The position numbers were made by a program, and so were the translations under genes. Under the pieces are notes generated by a model that was given only the letters and a program-made list of their open reading frames with translations, did not search any database and had not been told where the DNA came from. 13,995 nt of DNA from an uncultured Eubacteriales bacterium. Its GTDB lineage: Bacteria; Bacillota; Clostridia; Oscillospirales; Oscillospiraceae. The DNA is taken from the NCBI GenBank assembly GCA_900549705.1, contig URPI01000042.1:1-13995 (forward strand), given 5' to 3'. Shown piece after piece: positions 1 to 7,484 of this stretch; positions within the stretch are counted from its first letter, which is position 1; the number at the start of each line of letters is the position of its first letter.

Positions 1-124
1 AAATTATGATTGCCGGTGGCAATCATTCCATGATTAAAAAGCCAAGAAGCGCATCACCGTTGGCTGTTCGTAAATTATTAGTCAGAACAGTCTACTACAA
101 GGGCAGCGCGTGAAAGGCGAACCA
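1..124. other. Left-edge non-coding stretch with small hairpins
   Basis: No convincing gene is seen here. A 9-bp perfect hairpin lies at 6-14/18-26 with a GGT loop. It overlaps an alternative 6-bp hairpin at 21-26/30-35, so only one can form at a time. On the plus strand a reading frame is open from the window edge and closes with TGA at 111-113 (36 codons, basic, ending VYYKGSA). It could be the C-terminal end of a gene starting outside the window, but nothing in it is recognisable, so it is not called as a CDS. Confidence 0.3.
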
Positions 125-172
125 CAAAAATACGCCCCTGGCGCAGCACCCGCTGGGGGTGCTGCGTCGGGG
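125..172 (-). terminator. Rho-independent terminator of the peptide operon
   Basis: A 10-bp perfect stem (142-151 with 157-166, loop GCTGG) is extended by a CCCC/GGGG pairing (135-138 with 169-172) across a small internal loop. Read on the minus strand the hairpin is followed by TATTTTTG (125-132 on the plus strand reads as A-rich). It begins 15 bases after the stop codon of the substrate-binding protein, so it most likely ends the eight-gene transcript. The plus-strand reading has no T-run, so it should act on the minus strand only. Confidence 0.85.
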
Positions 173-186
173 GTTGGAGGGAAATA

Positions 187-1659
187 TCAGTCAGCGAAGC
201 TCATGTCGCCCACATACATCACGCAGGTGGCAGCGGTGACATCAACAGTGCCCTTGACATTGCTGTTGTAAGCATAGTACGTGGGAGCATCGAACAGAGG
301 CACCCATGCGGCCTCCTCAACGGCCAGCTCAATGGTCTTCACCACTTCGGCATAGCGCTCGTCGTCATCTACGATGGTGGGGACGTTCTTGACCATGGCA
401 ATCAGCTCATCGGAGACAGGCAGGGGATAACCGGCATCGGGGTCATAGATGGACAGCATATCCTCGGTGCCCACCATGTCGGTGCCCATGGCAACGATGG
501 AGAAGTCCATGTTGCCGGCCATCAGGTTGTCATACCAGGTGCCGATTTCTTCTTCCACAATTTCAGTCTGGATGCCAATAACAGCCAGGTCAGCCTGGAT
601 GCACTGGGCAGCGGCAGCGGAGTCGGCATCATACACCTCGATGGTGTACACGCGGCTCAGGTCAGCCTCGGACTTCGCAATCTCCTCCTTGGCCAGGTCA
701 AGGTCATAGCCGGTGAAGGAAACGGCACCGGCGTACTTGCCGGAGACCTTGGCAGCAAACAAATCCTGGCAGGGAGCGCCGTTGCCATCCAGGCAGATGG
801 CAACCAGAGTGTCCCGGTTAATGGCATGGAACACAGCCTGACGGAAGTTGACATCGTCCACGAAGTCAAACAGGCCGCTGTTCTGCCAGCCGTTGAAGGA
901 AACGCCGGTCACGCCGTCCATGGTGGCAGTCTGTGCGTAGGCAGCCTTACCAATCTGGCTGGCGATATCCAGCTCGCCGGTCTGCAAGGCAATCAGTGCG
1001 GTGGCATCATCGATGCAGGCAACGACTTCCACATTCTTGATGGCGGGCTCACCGTTCCAGTAGTTGGGGTTGGCGGTGAGCTTCACGGTGCGGGCGTTGT
1101 CCTGTCCCTCGAAGATGTAGGGGCCGGAACCGACAGGAGGCTGAGAAGCCCAGTCGGTATCGGGGTCATAGCCCTCCTCCTCCACCACATACAGCAGCTC
1201 TGCCAGGAAGTTCTCATACCGGCAGTAGGAGTTGGTCAGGGTGAAGACAACGGTCTCATCGTCCACAGCCTCGCAGCCGGCAGCCCACATGGTCATGTTG
1301 TACTTCAGCTGGGTATCCTGCAAGATGGTGTTGAAGGAGAACACCACATCGCTGGCCTTGACGCGGTTGCCATCGGTGAAGTATGCCTCATTCAGATGGA
1401 AGGTAACCTTGTTGCCGTCCTTCTCCCAGCTCTTTGCCAGGCCGGGGATGACGTTGCCATCGTTGTCAAACTTCGTCAGGGTATCGAACAGGGCGTGCAT
1501 CACAACCTTGTCGGTGTTGCCGTAGACCAGAGGATTGAACCACTCAGAGGTAAAAATGGCCTCGACCCGCAATGTGCGGTCTGCCTCTGCTGCGAAGCAG
1601 GGTGCGGCCAGTGCCAGCACCATAACGACAGCCAGAAGCATTGAAAGTACTTTTTTCAT
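187..1659 (-). CDS. Peptide ABC transporter substrate-binding protein (family 5)
   Basis: This is an extracytoplasmic solute-binding protein of the SBP_bac_5 (DppA/OppA/NikA) family, 490 residues, close to the usual 500-550. It should capture short peptides and deliver them to the DppBC-like permeases encoded just upstream. Residues 1-24 form a signal peptide: MKK, a hydrophobic core, then APCFAAE. Family signatures are visible: the region around residues 73-110 with DGN, FHLNEAYFTDG and DVVFSF, GSGPYIFEG at 177-185, and ANPNYWNG near 196-203. The expected lipobox is poor because proline precedes Cys21, so cleavage by signal peptidase I near residues 23-24 is possible instead. The start is ATG at 1659 with a weak AAAGG about 10 bases upstream. 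It is the last gene of the operon, 58 bases after the DppF-like stop. The exact peptide ligand cannot be read from sequence; nickel or another small ligand is less likely given the peptidase neighbours. Confidence 0.93.
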   Translation of the reverse strand: MKKVLSMLLAVVMVLALAAPCFAAEADRTLRVEAIFTSEWFNPLVYGNTDKVVMHALFDTLTKFDNDGNVIPGLAKSWEKDGNKVTFHLNEAYFTDGNRVKASDVVFSFNTILQDTQLKYNMTMWAAGCEAVDDETVVFTLTNSYCRYENFLAELLYVVEEEGYDPDTDWASQPPVGSGPYIFEGQDNARTVKLTANPNYWNGEPAIKNVEVVACIDDATALIALQTGELDIASQIGKAAYAQTATMDGVTGVSFNGWQNSGLFDFVDDVNFRQAVFHAINRDTLVAICLDGNGAPCQDLFAAKVSGKYAGAVSFTGYDLDLAKEEIAKSEADLSRVYTIEVYDADSAAAAQCIQADLAVIGIQTEIVEEEIGTWYDNLMAGNMDFSIVAMGTDMVGTEDMLSIYDPDAGYPLPVSDELIAMVKNVPTIVDDDERYAEVVKTIELAVEEAAWVPLFDAPTYYAYNSNVKGTVDVTAATCVMYVGDMSFAD

Positions 1660-1684
1660 TTGTCATCAACCTTTCATTTTTTAC

Positions 1685-1713
1685 ATTATACAAACCCTTT
1701 TTGGGGATGTACC
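1685..1713 (-). promoter_or_regulatory. Possible internal promoter for the substrate-binding protein
   Basis: In the only sizeable gap of the operon the minus strand reads TATAAT (1685-1690 on the plus strand as ATTATA). It is preceded at 17 bases by GGTACA (1708-1713), which matches the consensus -35 at its last three bases only. Transcription would start about 20 bases before the ATG of the binding protein. A separate promoter would fit the common need for more binding protein than transporter. The -10 is perfect but the -35 is poor, so this is only a candidate. Confidence 0.4.
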
Positions 1714-1717
1714 GTTT

Positions 1718-2671
1718 TTATTCTGCCAGAGGATGGTGGCAGGCGCAGAAGTGGCCGGGGGTGTATTCCTTCAGCTCAGGATGGACAGTTCTGCACACGT
1801 CGGTTGCAAAGGGGCAGCGGGTACAGAAGCGGCAGCCCGCCGGGGGATTGACAGGACTCGGCAGCTCCCCTTGCAGCAGCATCCGGTCTTCCCGATGGAA
1901 ATCCGGGTCCGGCTCCGGGGCGGAGTCAATCAGCATCCGGGTATAGGGGTGCAGCGGCTTTTCATAGGCCTCCACCGTACTGCAAAGCTCACAAATCTGC
2001 CCCAGGAACATGACACACACCCGGTCGCTGATATAGCGCACCACGGCCAAATCATGAGAAATGAACAGATAGGTCAAATTCGACTGATTTTGCAGCTTTT
2101 TCAGCAGATTCAAAATCTGCGCCTGAATGGATACATCCAGGGCAGAAACCGGCTCGTCGCACACAATCAGCCGGGGGTTAGGAGCCAGTGCCCGGGCAAT
2201 GCCGATGCGCTGCCGCTGTCCGCCGGAAAATTGGTGGGGATAGCGGTTGTAATGCTCCGGCTGGAGGCTGACTCTGTCCATCAGCTCCAGCACCCGTTTT
2301 TGCTGCTCCTGCTTGGAAAGTCCCATATTTTGCAGTGGCTCTGCAATAATCTGCCCCACCGTGAACCGAGGATCCAGCGAGGAGAACGGATCCTGGAATA
2401 CCAGCTGCATCTGCGCCCGCATATTCCGCAGCGCTTTGCCGTGCAGGGCGGTAATGTCCGTGCCGTCAAAGTTGACCGTGCCGGAGGTGGGTGTAATCAG
2501 GTTCAGAATCACTCGCCCCAGGGTGGACTTGCCGCAGCCGGACTCACCCACCAGCGCCAGCGTCTCACCCTCGTAAATTTCCAGGGAGACATCATCCACT
2601 GCCTTTACCGTGCCGTGGGGACTTTTGAAATACTTTTTCAGGTGCTCCGCTTTCAGAAGAACCTTGCTCAT
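1718..2671 (-). CDS. Di/oligopeptide ABC transporter ATP-binding protein (DppF/OppF-like)
   Basis: This is a cytoplasmic ATPase subunit powering peptide import, 317 residues. Walker A GESGCGKST lies at 42-50, Q-loop Gln at 93, the ABC signature SGGQRQR at 149-155, Walker B LIVCDEP at 168-174 and the switch histidine at 206. The C-terminal oligopeptide-transporter extension is present, with cysteines at 280, 283, 286, 293, 309 and 311. The start is chosen at the ATG at 2671: it gives the normal N-terminus (MSKVLLKAEHLKKYF), has GAGAGGAGG just upstream, and overlaps the TGA of the preceding ATPase gene as ATGA. A longer reading frame to 2749 is open but would lie inside the upstream gene. Together with the DppD-like protein it should form the heterodimeric ATPase of the transporter. 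Confidence 0.94.
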   Translation of the reverse strand: MSKVLLKAEHLKKYFKSPHGTVKAVDDVSLEIYEGETLALVGESGCGKSTLGRVILNLITPTSGTVNFDGTDITALHGKALRNMRAQMQLVFQDPFSSLDPRFTVGQIIAEPLQNMGLSKQEQQKRVLELMDRVSLQPEHYNRYPHQFSGGQRQRIGIARALAPNPRLIVCDEPVSALDVSIQAQILNLLKKLQNQSNLTYLFISHDLAVVRYISDRVCVMFLGQICELCSTVEAYEKPLHPYTRMLIDSAPEPDPDFHREDRMLLQGELPSPVNPPAGCRFCTRCPFATDVCRTVHPELKEYTPGHFCACHHPLAE

Positions 2672-3651
2672 TTGGAATCCTCCTCTCGGAAGCAGCGAAC
2701 CAGATGGCCGTTTCCCAAATCCCGCAGCTGGGGTGCCTGGGTACGGCACTGCTGGGTTGCATAGGGGCAGCGCTCGGCAAACCGGCAGCCGGGCAGCTCC
2801 GCCCGCAGGGGCGGAACGGTGCCCTCGATGGTGAACAGCTCCCCCCGGTTATCGCCGTGAATGCGGGGCACGGCCTTCATGAGTCCCTGGGTATAGGGAT
2901 GGGCGGGATGGCGGAACAGCTCCGCCTTCTGGGCGTGCTCCACAATCTGGCCGGCGTACATCACGTTTACTTCATCGCAGATGTCCGCCACCACGCCCAG
3001 GTTGTGGGTAATCATCAAAATAGAGGTGTGGTTCTTCTGCTGCAAATGCTTCATCAGCGCCAGAATCTGTGCCTCCACCGTCACATCCAGGGCAGTGGTT
3101 GGCTCATCCGCAATCAAAAATTCCGGGTGCAGCACCATGGCCATGGCAATGCAGATGCGCTGCCGCAGTCCGCCGGAAAGCTGGTGGGGGTAGGAGCGGT
3201 AGCGTTCCTCCGGGTCGGGGATGCCCACATTGTGGAACATCTCAATCACCCGGCGCTTGGCCTCGGCCTTTCCAATCTTCTCGTGGAGGAGGATTGCCTC
3301 CCGCACCTGCTTGCCCACGGTGATGGAGGGATTCAGGGCAGTCATGGGCTCCTGGAAAATCATACTGATTTTGCTGCCCCGCACCTGCTGCATTTCCTTT
3401 TCGGTGCAGCGCACCAAATCCCGCCCTTCAAATTCGATGCTGCCTTCCTCTATATAAATCGGCTCATCCAACAGGCGCATGAGACAGCGGGCGGTCATAC
3501 TCTTGCCGCAGCCGGATTCACCCACCAGGCCAACGGTTTTGCCCTTGGGAATGTCAAAATCGATTCTGTCCACCGGATGTCCCTGATAGCCATCCTTAAA
3601 GGGAACCACCACGCGCAGCCCCTTGACGGAGATAATATTATCCTGATTCAT
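2668..3651 (-). CDS. Di/oligopeptide ABC transporter ATP-binding protein (DppD/OppD-like)
   Basis: This is the second ATPase subunit of the peptide importer, 327 residues. Walker A GESGCGKS lies at 44-51, Q-loop FQEP around 99-102, the signature LSGGLRQR at 158-165, Walker B FLIADEP at 178-184 and the H-loop histidine at 216. The C-terminal oligo/dipeptide domain has cysteines at 289, 295, 302 and 320. The start is the ATG at 3651, which has GAAAGGAAG upstream, itself overlapping the TGA of the permease gene. An open extension to 3690 has no such site and runs into the permease. The stop overlaps the start of the DppF-like gene (ATGA), a sign of translational coupling. The order permease-permease-ATPase-ATPase is the classical dpp/opp order. 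Confidence 0.94.
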   Translation of the reverse strand: MNQDNIISVKGLRVVVPFKDGYQGHPVDRIDFDIPKGKTVGLVGESGCGKSMTARCLMRLLDEPIYIEEGSIEFEGRDLVRCTEKEMQQVRGSKISMIFQEPMTALNPSITVGKQVREAILLHEKIGKAEAKRRVIEMFHNVGIPDPEERYRSYPHQLSGGLRQRICIAMAMVLHPEFLIADEPTTALDVTVEAQILALMKHLQQKNHTSILMITHNLGVVADICDEVNVMYAGQIVEHAQKAELFRHPAHPYTQGLMKAVPRIHGDNRGELFTIEGTVPPLRAELPGCRFAERCPYATQQCRTQAPQLRDLGNGHLVRCFREEDSK

Positions 3652-3664
3652 GTGCGGCTTCCTT

Positions 3665-4561
3665 TCATCGATTTTTGGGGTCGAGGGCATCGGTCAGCCC
3701 ATCGCCAATCAGATTGAAGGTCAGGCTGGTGACGAGAATCGCCATGCCCGGGAAGATGGCGAGGTAGGGCTGGGATTGCAGATACTTTGTGGCCTGGGAC
3801 AGCATGGCACCCCACTCCGGTGCGGGCACCTGAATGCCCATGCCCAAAAAGGACAGGCTGGAGGCGGCCATGATGGTTCCGGCAACACTCATGAGAACAT
3901 CCACCAAAATGGGGCCGAAGCAGTTGGGCAGCACATGGCGGAGGATAATCTTCCAATGGGGTGTGCCGCAGGCCACGGCAGCCTCCACATATTCCTGATG
4001 CACCACACCCAACACAATGGAGCGGATGATGCGGGCATAGCCGGGAACGTTGACAATGATGAGGCTGGCAATGATGCCATTCATGCCCTTGCCAAAGGCG
4101 GCAGCCAGCGCCAGCATCAGCAGCATGGAGGGAATGCAGATGATGGCATCCATCAGGCGCATCACGAGGGCATCATAAACGCCGCCGAAGTAAGCACAGC
4201 TGGCACCAATCAGCATTCCCAGCACCATGGCGATTGCAGAGACGGTGATGCCGATAAACAGGCTGTAGCGGGAGCCGTACAGGATTCTTGCGAACAGGTC
4301 ACGGCCAAAGTCATCAGTGCCGAACCAGTGGTTTGCATTGGGTGCCTGCATCCGCTCGGCAGGGTTAATGGCTACAATGTCCTTGTCATAATCAAATGCA
4401 AAGCCGGAAACAATCGCCGTCAGAATCAGCACAATCAGCACGCACATGGCAATCATGCTGACCGGATGCCTCGTAAAATTGCGCCAGGCATCGGCAAAGG
4501 GCTTGCCGGAAACGGCGGCGGCTGTCAGGCGATCCTGCTGTTTTTTTCTGTGTTTTGTCAT
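3665..4561 (-). CDS. Peptide ABC transporter permease (DppC/OppC-like)
   Basis: This is an inner-membrane permease subunit of the peptide importer, 298 residues. It has a basic cytoplasmic N-terminus with the RHPVSM motif before membrane segment 1 (about 34-55). The periplasmic FGTDDFGRD motif is at 80-88. The EAA coupling loop, which docks onto the ATPases, starts at 190 (EYVEAAVACGT), and SLSFLGMG lies at 235-242. The closing NLIGDGLTDALDP is at 283-295. All are hallmarks of the DppC/OppC branch of the binding-protein-dependent permeases. About six membrane segments are expected. The start ATG at 4561 has a textbook TAAGGAGG site that contains the TAA stop of the upstream permease gene, so translation is probably coupled. 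The gene ends 13 bases before the DppD-like start. Confidence 0.94.
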   Translation of the reverse strand: MTKHRKKQQDRLTAAAVSGKPFADAWRNFTRHPVSMIAMCVLIVLILTAIVSGFAFDYDKDIVAINPAERMQAPNANHWFGTDDFGRDLFARILYGSRYSLFIGITVSAIAMVLGMLIGASCAYFGGVYDALVMRLMDAIICIPSMLLMLALAAAFGKGMNGIIASLIIVNVPGYARIIRSIVLGVVHQEYVEAAVACGTPHWKIILRHVLPNCFGPILVDVLMSVAGTIMAASSLSFLGMGIQVPAPEWGAMLSQATKYLQSQPYLAIFPGMAILVTSLTFNLIGDGLTDALDPKNR

Positions 4562-4574
4562 TGCAGCAGCCTCC

Positions 4575-5504
4575 TTAGCCCATGTTGTCCCGGATTTTCG
4601 GGTTGAGCAGTGCGTTGAGCAGATCCATTACCAACATGATTACCATATACAGCAGGGACAAAATCACCGTTGCGCCCATCACAATGGGGGCATCCTTCGA
4701 GTTGATGGCATTGAGGATTGCCTGTCCCACCCCGGGCAGACCAAACACCTGCTCGCACACAACAGCGCCGCCCAAAAGTCCCGCAAAGCTCATGCCCAGG
4801 GTGGTAATAACCGGCATCAGCGCATTGCGCAGAACGTGTATAAAGATAATGCGCACGGGGGAAGCGCCCTTGGCTCTGGCTGTGCGCACATAGTCGCTGC
4901 TCAGCTCCTGAATCATGGTAATGCGCACCATGCGGGCGATGTAAGCGCTGCTGGGCAGCGCCAGGGTAATCAGAGGCATGACATAATGCTTCCAGGAGCC
5001 CAGGCCGAAGCTGGGCAGCCAGCCGAGCCTCAGGGAGAACAGCAGCATGAGCAGCAATGCAAACCAAAAGCCCGGAAGGGATGCCAGAATCAGCGACAGC
5101 ACCGTGGTTCCCGTGTCCCAGATGCTGCCTTTCTTCACCGCCGCCAGCACCCCCAGGGGAATGCCAATCAGCGCGGAGAAGAACACCGCCCATATTGCCA
5201 GGTTCAATGTGATGGGGAATTTGCTCATGACGGTGGTGGTCACGGACACTTTTGAATTTTTATAGCTGGTACCCAGGTCGCCGTGGCACAGATTCCACAG
5301 GTATTCCCCATAGCGCACCATCACCGGGCGGTCATAGCCAATCTCGTGGTTATAGGCAGCGATGTCCTCCGGCTTTGCCTTGATGCCCAGGGCAATCGCA
5401 CCGGGAGAACCGGAGGAATTGGCCATGATGAGGAAGGTGAGCAGCGTAATGACGATTACGGAAGGAATCATCAATAGGATTCGCTTCACGGTAAACTTGA
5501 ACAT
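4575..5504 (-). CDS. Peptide ABC transporter permease (DppB/OppB-like)
   Basis: This is the partner inner-membrane permease, 309 residues. The N-terminal membrane segment at about 8-28 follows the usual basic start (MFKFTVKR). Other family marks are DLGTSY at 76-81, WLPSFG near 162-167, the EAA loop DYVRTARAKGAS at 204-215 followed by VLRNAL, and FGLPGVG at 254-260. About six membrane segments are visible. It pairs with the DppC-like protein to form the channel. The start ATG at 5504 lies 9 bases after the stop of the peptidase gene. The nearest ribosome-binding sequence, AAAGGA, overlaps that stop and is rather far away (about 12 bases), so this protein may depend on reinitiation by ribosomes finishing the peptidase. 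Confidence 0.93.
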   Translation of the reverse strand: MFKFTVKRILLMIPSVIVITLLTFLIMANSSGSPGAIALGIKAKPEDIAAYNHEIGYDRPVMVRYGEYLWNLCHGDLGTSYKNSKVSVTTTVMSKFPITLNLAIWAVFFSALIGIPLGVLAAVKKGSIWDTGTTVLSLILASLPGFWFALLLMLLFSLRLGWLPSFGLGSWKHYVMPLITLALPSSAYIARMVRITMIQELSSDYVRTARAKGASPVRIIFIHVLRNALMPVITTLGMSFAGLLGGAVVCEQVFGLPGVGQAILNAINSKDAPIVMGATVILSLLYMVIMLVMDLLNALLNPKIRDNMG

Positions 5505-5513
5505 AGCAAACGG

Positions 5514-7484
5514 TTATCCTTTCAAGTGTTGTTCCAAAAACAGCTGCATCTCTGCAATGGTCTTCCAGTAGACCTCTCCCTTGCCCCGGTCGTGGCTGCC
5601 TTCCGCCAGCACCCGCAGCAGGATGGGATTGTCGGAAGTATTCATAGCCTGCATTCTGGCTGCGAATTTCTTGCCGTGGTAGGGCGGTACATTGTTGTCC
5701 ATCTCGCCGGTCTGGACGTAGGTGGGCGGATAGTCCACTGCCTTTACGTTATGATAGGGGGAGTAGCTCAGAAGGTAGCGGAACATCTCCTCACTTCCCC
5801 TGGGATTGCCGTACTCTGTGATATACATGGGGCCCCGGTCATCCTCGGCAAAGTGAATCATGTCCGTGTGGGGCACGCTGTCAATGACGCAGCCCCACAG
5901 GTCGGGGCGCATGGTAACCAGCGCACTCATCAGCAGTCCGCCATTGGAGCAGCCGGTAATGCCAATTTTCCCCTTGGAGGTGAAGCCGTCCGCAATCACC
6001 CGCTCGGCAATGGCGATGAAATCCTCATAGCAGTGGCGCTTGGTCATCATCATGCCGTCCTCGTGCCACCTGGGGCCGTACTCATTGCCGCCCCGGATGT
6101 TCAGGTGGACATACACGCCGCCGCCCTGCACCCACTTGGGAATGTTCAGGCCGGTGACCATCTCGGTATACCAGGGGGCGGACATCATATTGTAGCCGCC
6201 GTAGGCATACATCACAGCGGGAGCAGAGCCGTCCCGCACCAGATCCTTGCGGTATACAATATAATAAGGGATCAGCGTGCCATCTTTGGAGGGGGTGAAG
6301 TGCTGCTCTGCCGTCAGGTCATCCCACTTGTCTTCGCTGGAAGTCAGCAGGGTGCGGAAGCTGCCCTTGGAAAATTCCAGAATCCGGGGGGCATCCAGGA
6401 AGGATTCATACTGCATGAGAACCCCCTCGCGTCCCTCCCCCGCTTCGCTCAAGGCTGCAAACCGGCCGGGCAGCGGAACCTCTTTGCCGCTGGCTACTTC
6501 TATCAGGCAGGCACTTACGTCTTTCTTGCCGATGGCATAGAGCTTGCCGTCCTGGCTGAACGCACTGTTCAGAATCACCTTGCCGGATTCCGGCAGGGCG
6601 GTAAGCACGTTTCCGTCACTCGTCACGGCAATCACCTTGCCGTTTGGCGCGCCGGTGACCGTGACGAAATAGTGGGTGTCCCCGATGGAATCGGCATAGT
6701 ACCACTCTACCGGCTCCTTGGTCAGCGCAAAGCGCTCGCCGGTCGCGGTGTTGATGGCAATCCAGTTGCCCAGGCTGTAGTCCTGGCACACCTGCGCCGC
6801 CACATATGCTCCATCCCTGGAGGGGTACACCTGGCCGAAGATGCAGTTGCTGTCATCGGAGTAGACCACCTTTTCTTCACCGCTGACCGGATTATAGCTC
6901 AAAAAGCGGGTGCGGCAGGTCTGGGCAGCGCTGTCGCTTTCCGTGGAGGAAGCATACAGGCAGCCGTTTTTCTTGCTCCAGCAGTAGGAGAAGCACATCT
7001 CCGCTTTGTACAGCCCCGTCTTCTTTTCCATGTCATACACCAGGATGGTGGGACGGGGTGCGCCGGGCTTTTGAATCATGCAGGCAACGTACCGGTTGTC
7101 CACGGGGTCTGGCTGCACTTGAAACAGGTCATAGTCCTCATACCCGTTCAGCGGGGGGAAGGGGGCAACGGTGTGGAGCTTGTCGTCCATGATTTCATTG
7201 ACATAGCATCCGTCCCGGTGGAAGGTGCCCACATAGCCGTCCCGGAAGGGGCTGATGGAAGAAGGCAGGGGCGGCAGCGCCGCCGCTTTCAGCTGGGCAA
7301 TTTTATGATCCAGCGCCGTCCGGTCAAAGTAATCATCGGTATAGGCATTTTCCGCCGCCACAAAATCCAGCACCTCTTTGCTCTTGGCTTCCTTGAGCCA
7401 GGCATAGGGGTCGGGCAGGTGCACGCCGAACCAGTCCTCCGTCACATCCACGGTCTTGCAGGCGGGATATGTATATTTTTTCAT
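5514..7484 (-). CDS. Prolyl oligopeptidase family serine peptidase (S9A)
   Basis: This is a serine peptidase of the prolyl oligopeptidase family, which cuts short peptides after proline; 656 residues, slightly below the usual 680-720. The N-terminal part (to about 400) should be the seven-bladed propeller that excludes large proteins, and the C-terminal part an alpha/beta hydrolase. The family opening is present (VTEDWFGVHLPDPYAWLK, 14-31). The oxyanion-side motif YGGYN is at 428-432 and RGGNEYG at 464-470. The catalytic triad is visible as Ser513 (GCSNGG), Asp596 (EMDNNVPP) and His631 (EGSHDRGKG). There is no signal peptide, so it should act in the cytoplasm on imported peptides. The start ATG at 7484 overlaps the stop of the upstream amidohydrolase gene (ATGA) and has GAGGTGA upstream. 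Its position directly before the importer permeases supports a role in using imported proline-containing peptides. Specificity for proline is family knowledge, not shown here. Confidence 0.93.
   Translation of the reverse strand: MKKYTYPACKTVDVTEDWFGVHLPDPYAWLKEAKSKEVLDFVAAENAYTDDYFDRTALDHKIAQLKAAALPPLPSSISPFRDGYVGTFHRDGCYVNEIMDDKLHTVAPFPPLNGYEDYDLFQVQPDPVDNRYVACMIQKPGAPRPTILVYDMEKKTGLYKAEMCFSYCWSKKNGCLYASSTESDSAAQTCRTRFLSYNPVSGEEKVVYSDDSNCIFGQVYPSRDGAYVAAQVCQDYSLGNWIAINTATGERFALTKEPVEWYYADSIGDTHYFVTVTGAPNGKVIAVTSDGNVLTALPESGKVILNSAFSQDGKLYAIGKKDVSACLIEVASGKEVPLPGRFAALSEAGEGREGVLMQYESFLDAPRILEFSKGSFRTLLTSSEDKWDDLTAEQHFTPSKDGTLIPYYIVYRKDLVRDGSAPAVMYAYGGYNMMSAPWYTEMVTGLNIPKWVQGGGVYVHLNIRGGNEYGPRWHEDGMMMTKRHCYEDFIAIAERVIADGFTSKGKIGITGCSNGGLLMSALVTMRPDLWGCVIDSVPHTDMIHFAEDDRGPMYITEYGNPRGSEEMFRYLLSYSPYHNVKAVDYPPTYVQTGEMDNNVPPYHGKKFAARMQAMNTSDNPILLRVLAEGSHDRGKGEVYWKTIAEMQLFLEQHLKG

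Noticed and set aside
826..2764. Plus-strand open frames opposite the binding protein and the DppF-like ATPase (826-1644, 1535-2764)
   Set aside because: They are antisense to conserved genes, show no domain, and cross the 58-base gap without start signals.
2704..5255. Long plus-strand open frames opposite the permease and ATPase genes (2704-3717, 3650-4606, 4446-5255)
   Set aside because: They are rich in His, Gln and Gly with no domain signature and lie antisense to conserved transporter genes; they are shadows of codon usage.
187..5504. Assignment of the importer as a nickel or antimicrobial-peptide (Sap) transporter
   Set aside because: The subunits are family members common to all these systems, but the linked oligopeptidase and amidohydrolases favour nutrient peptides.
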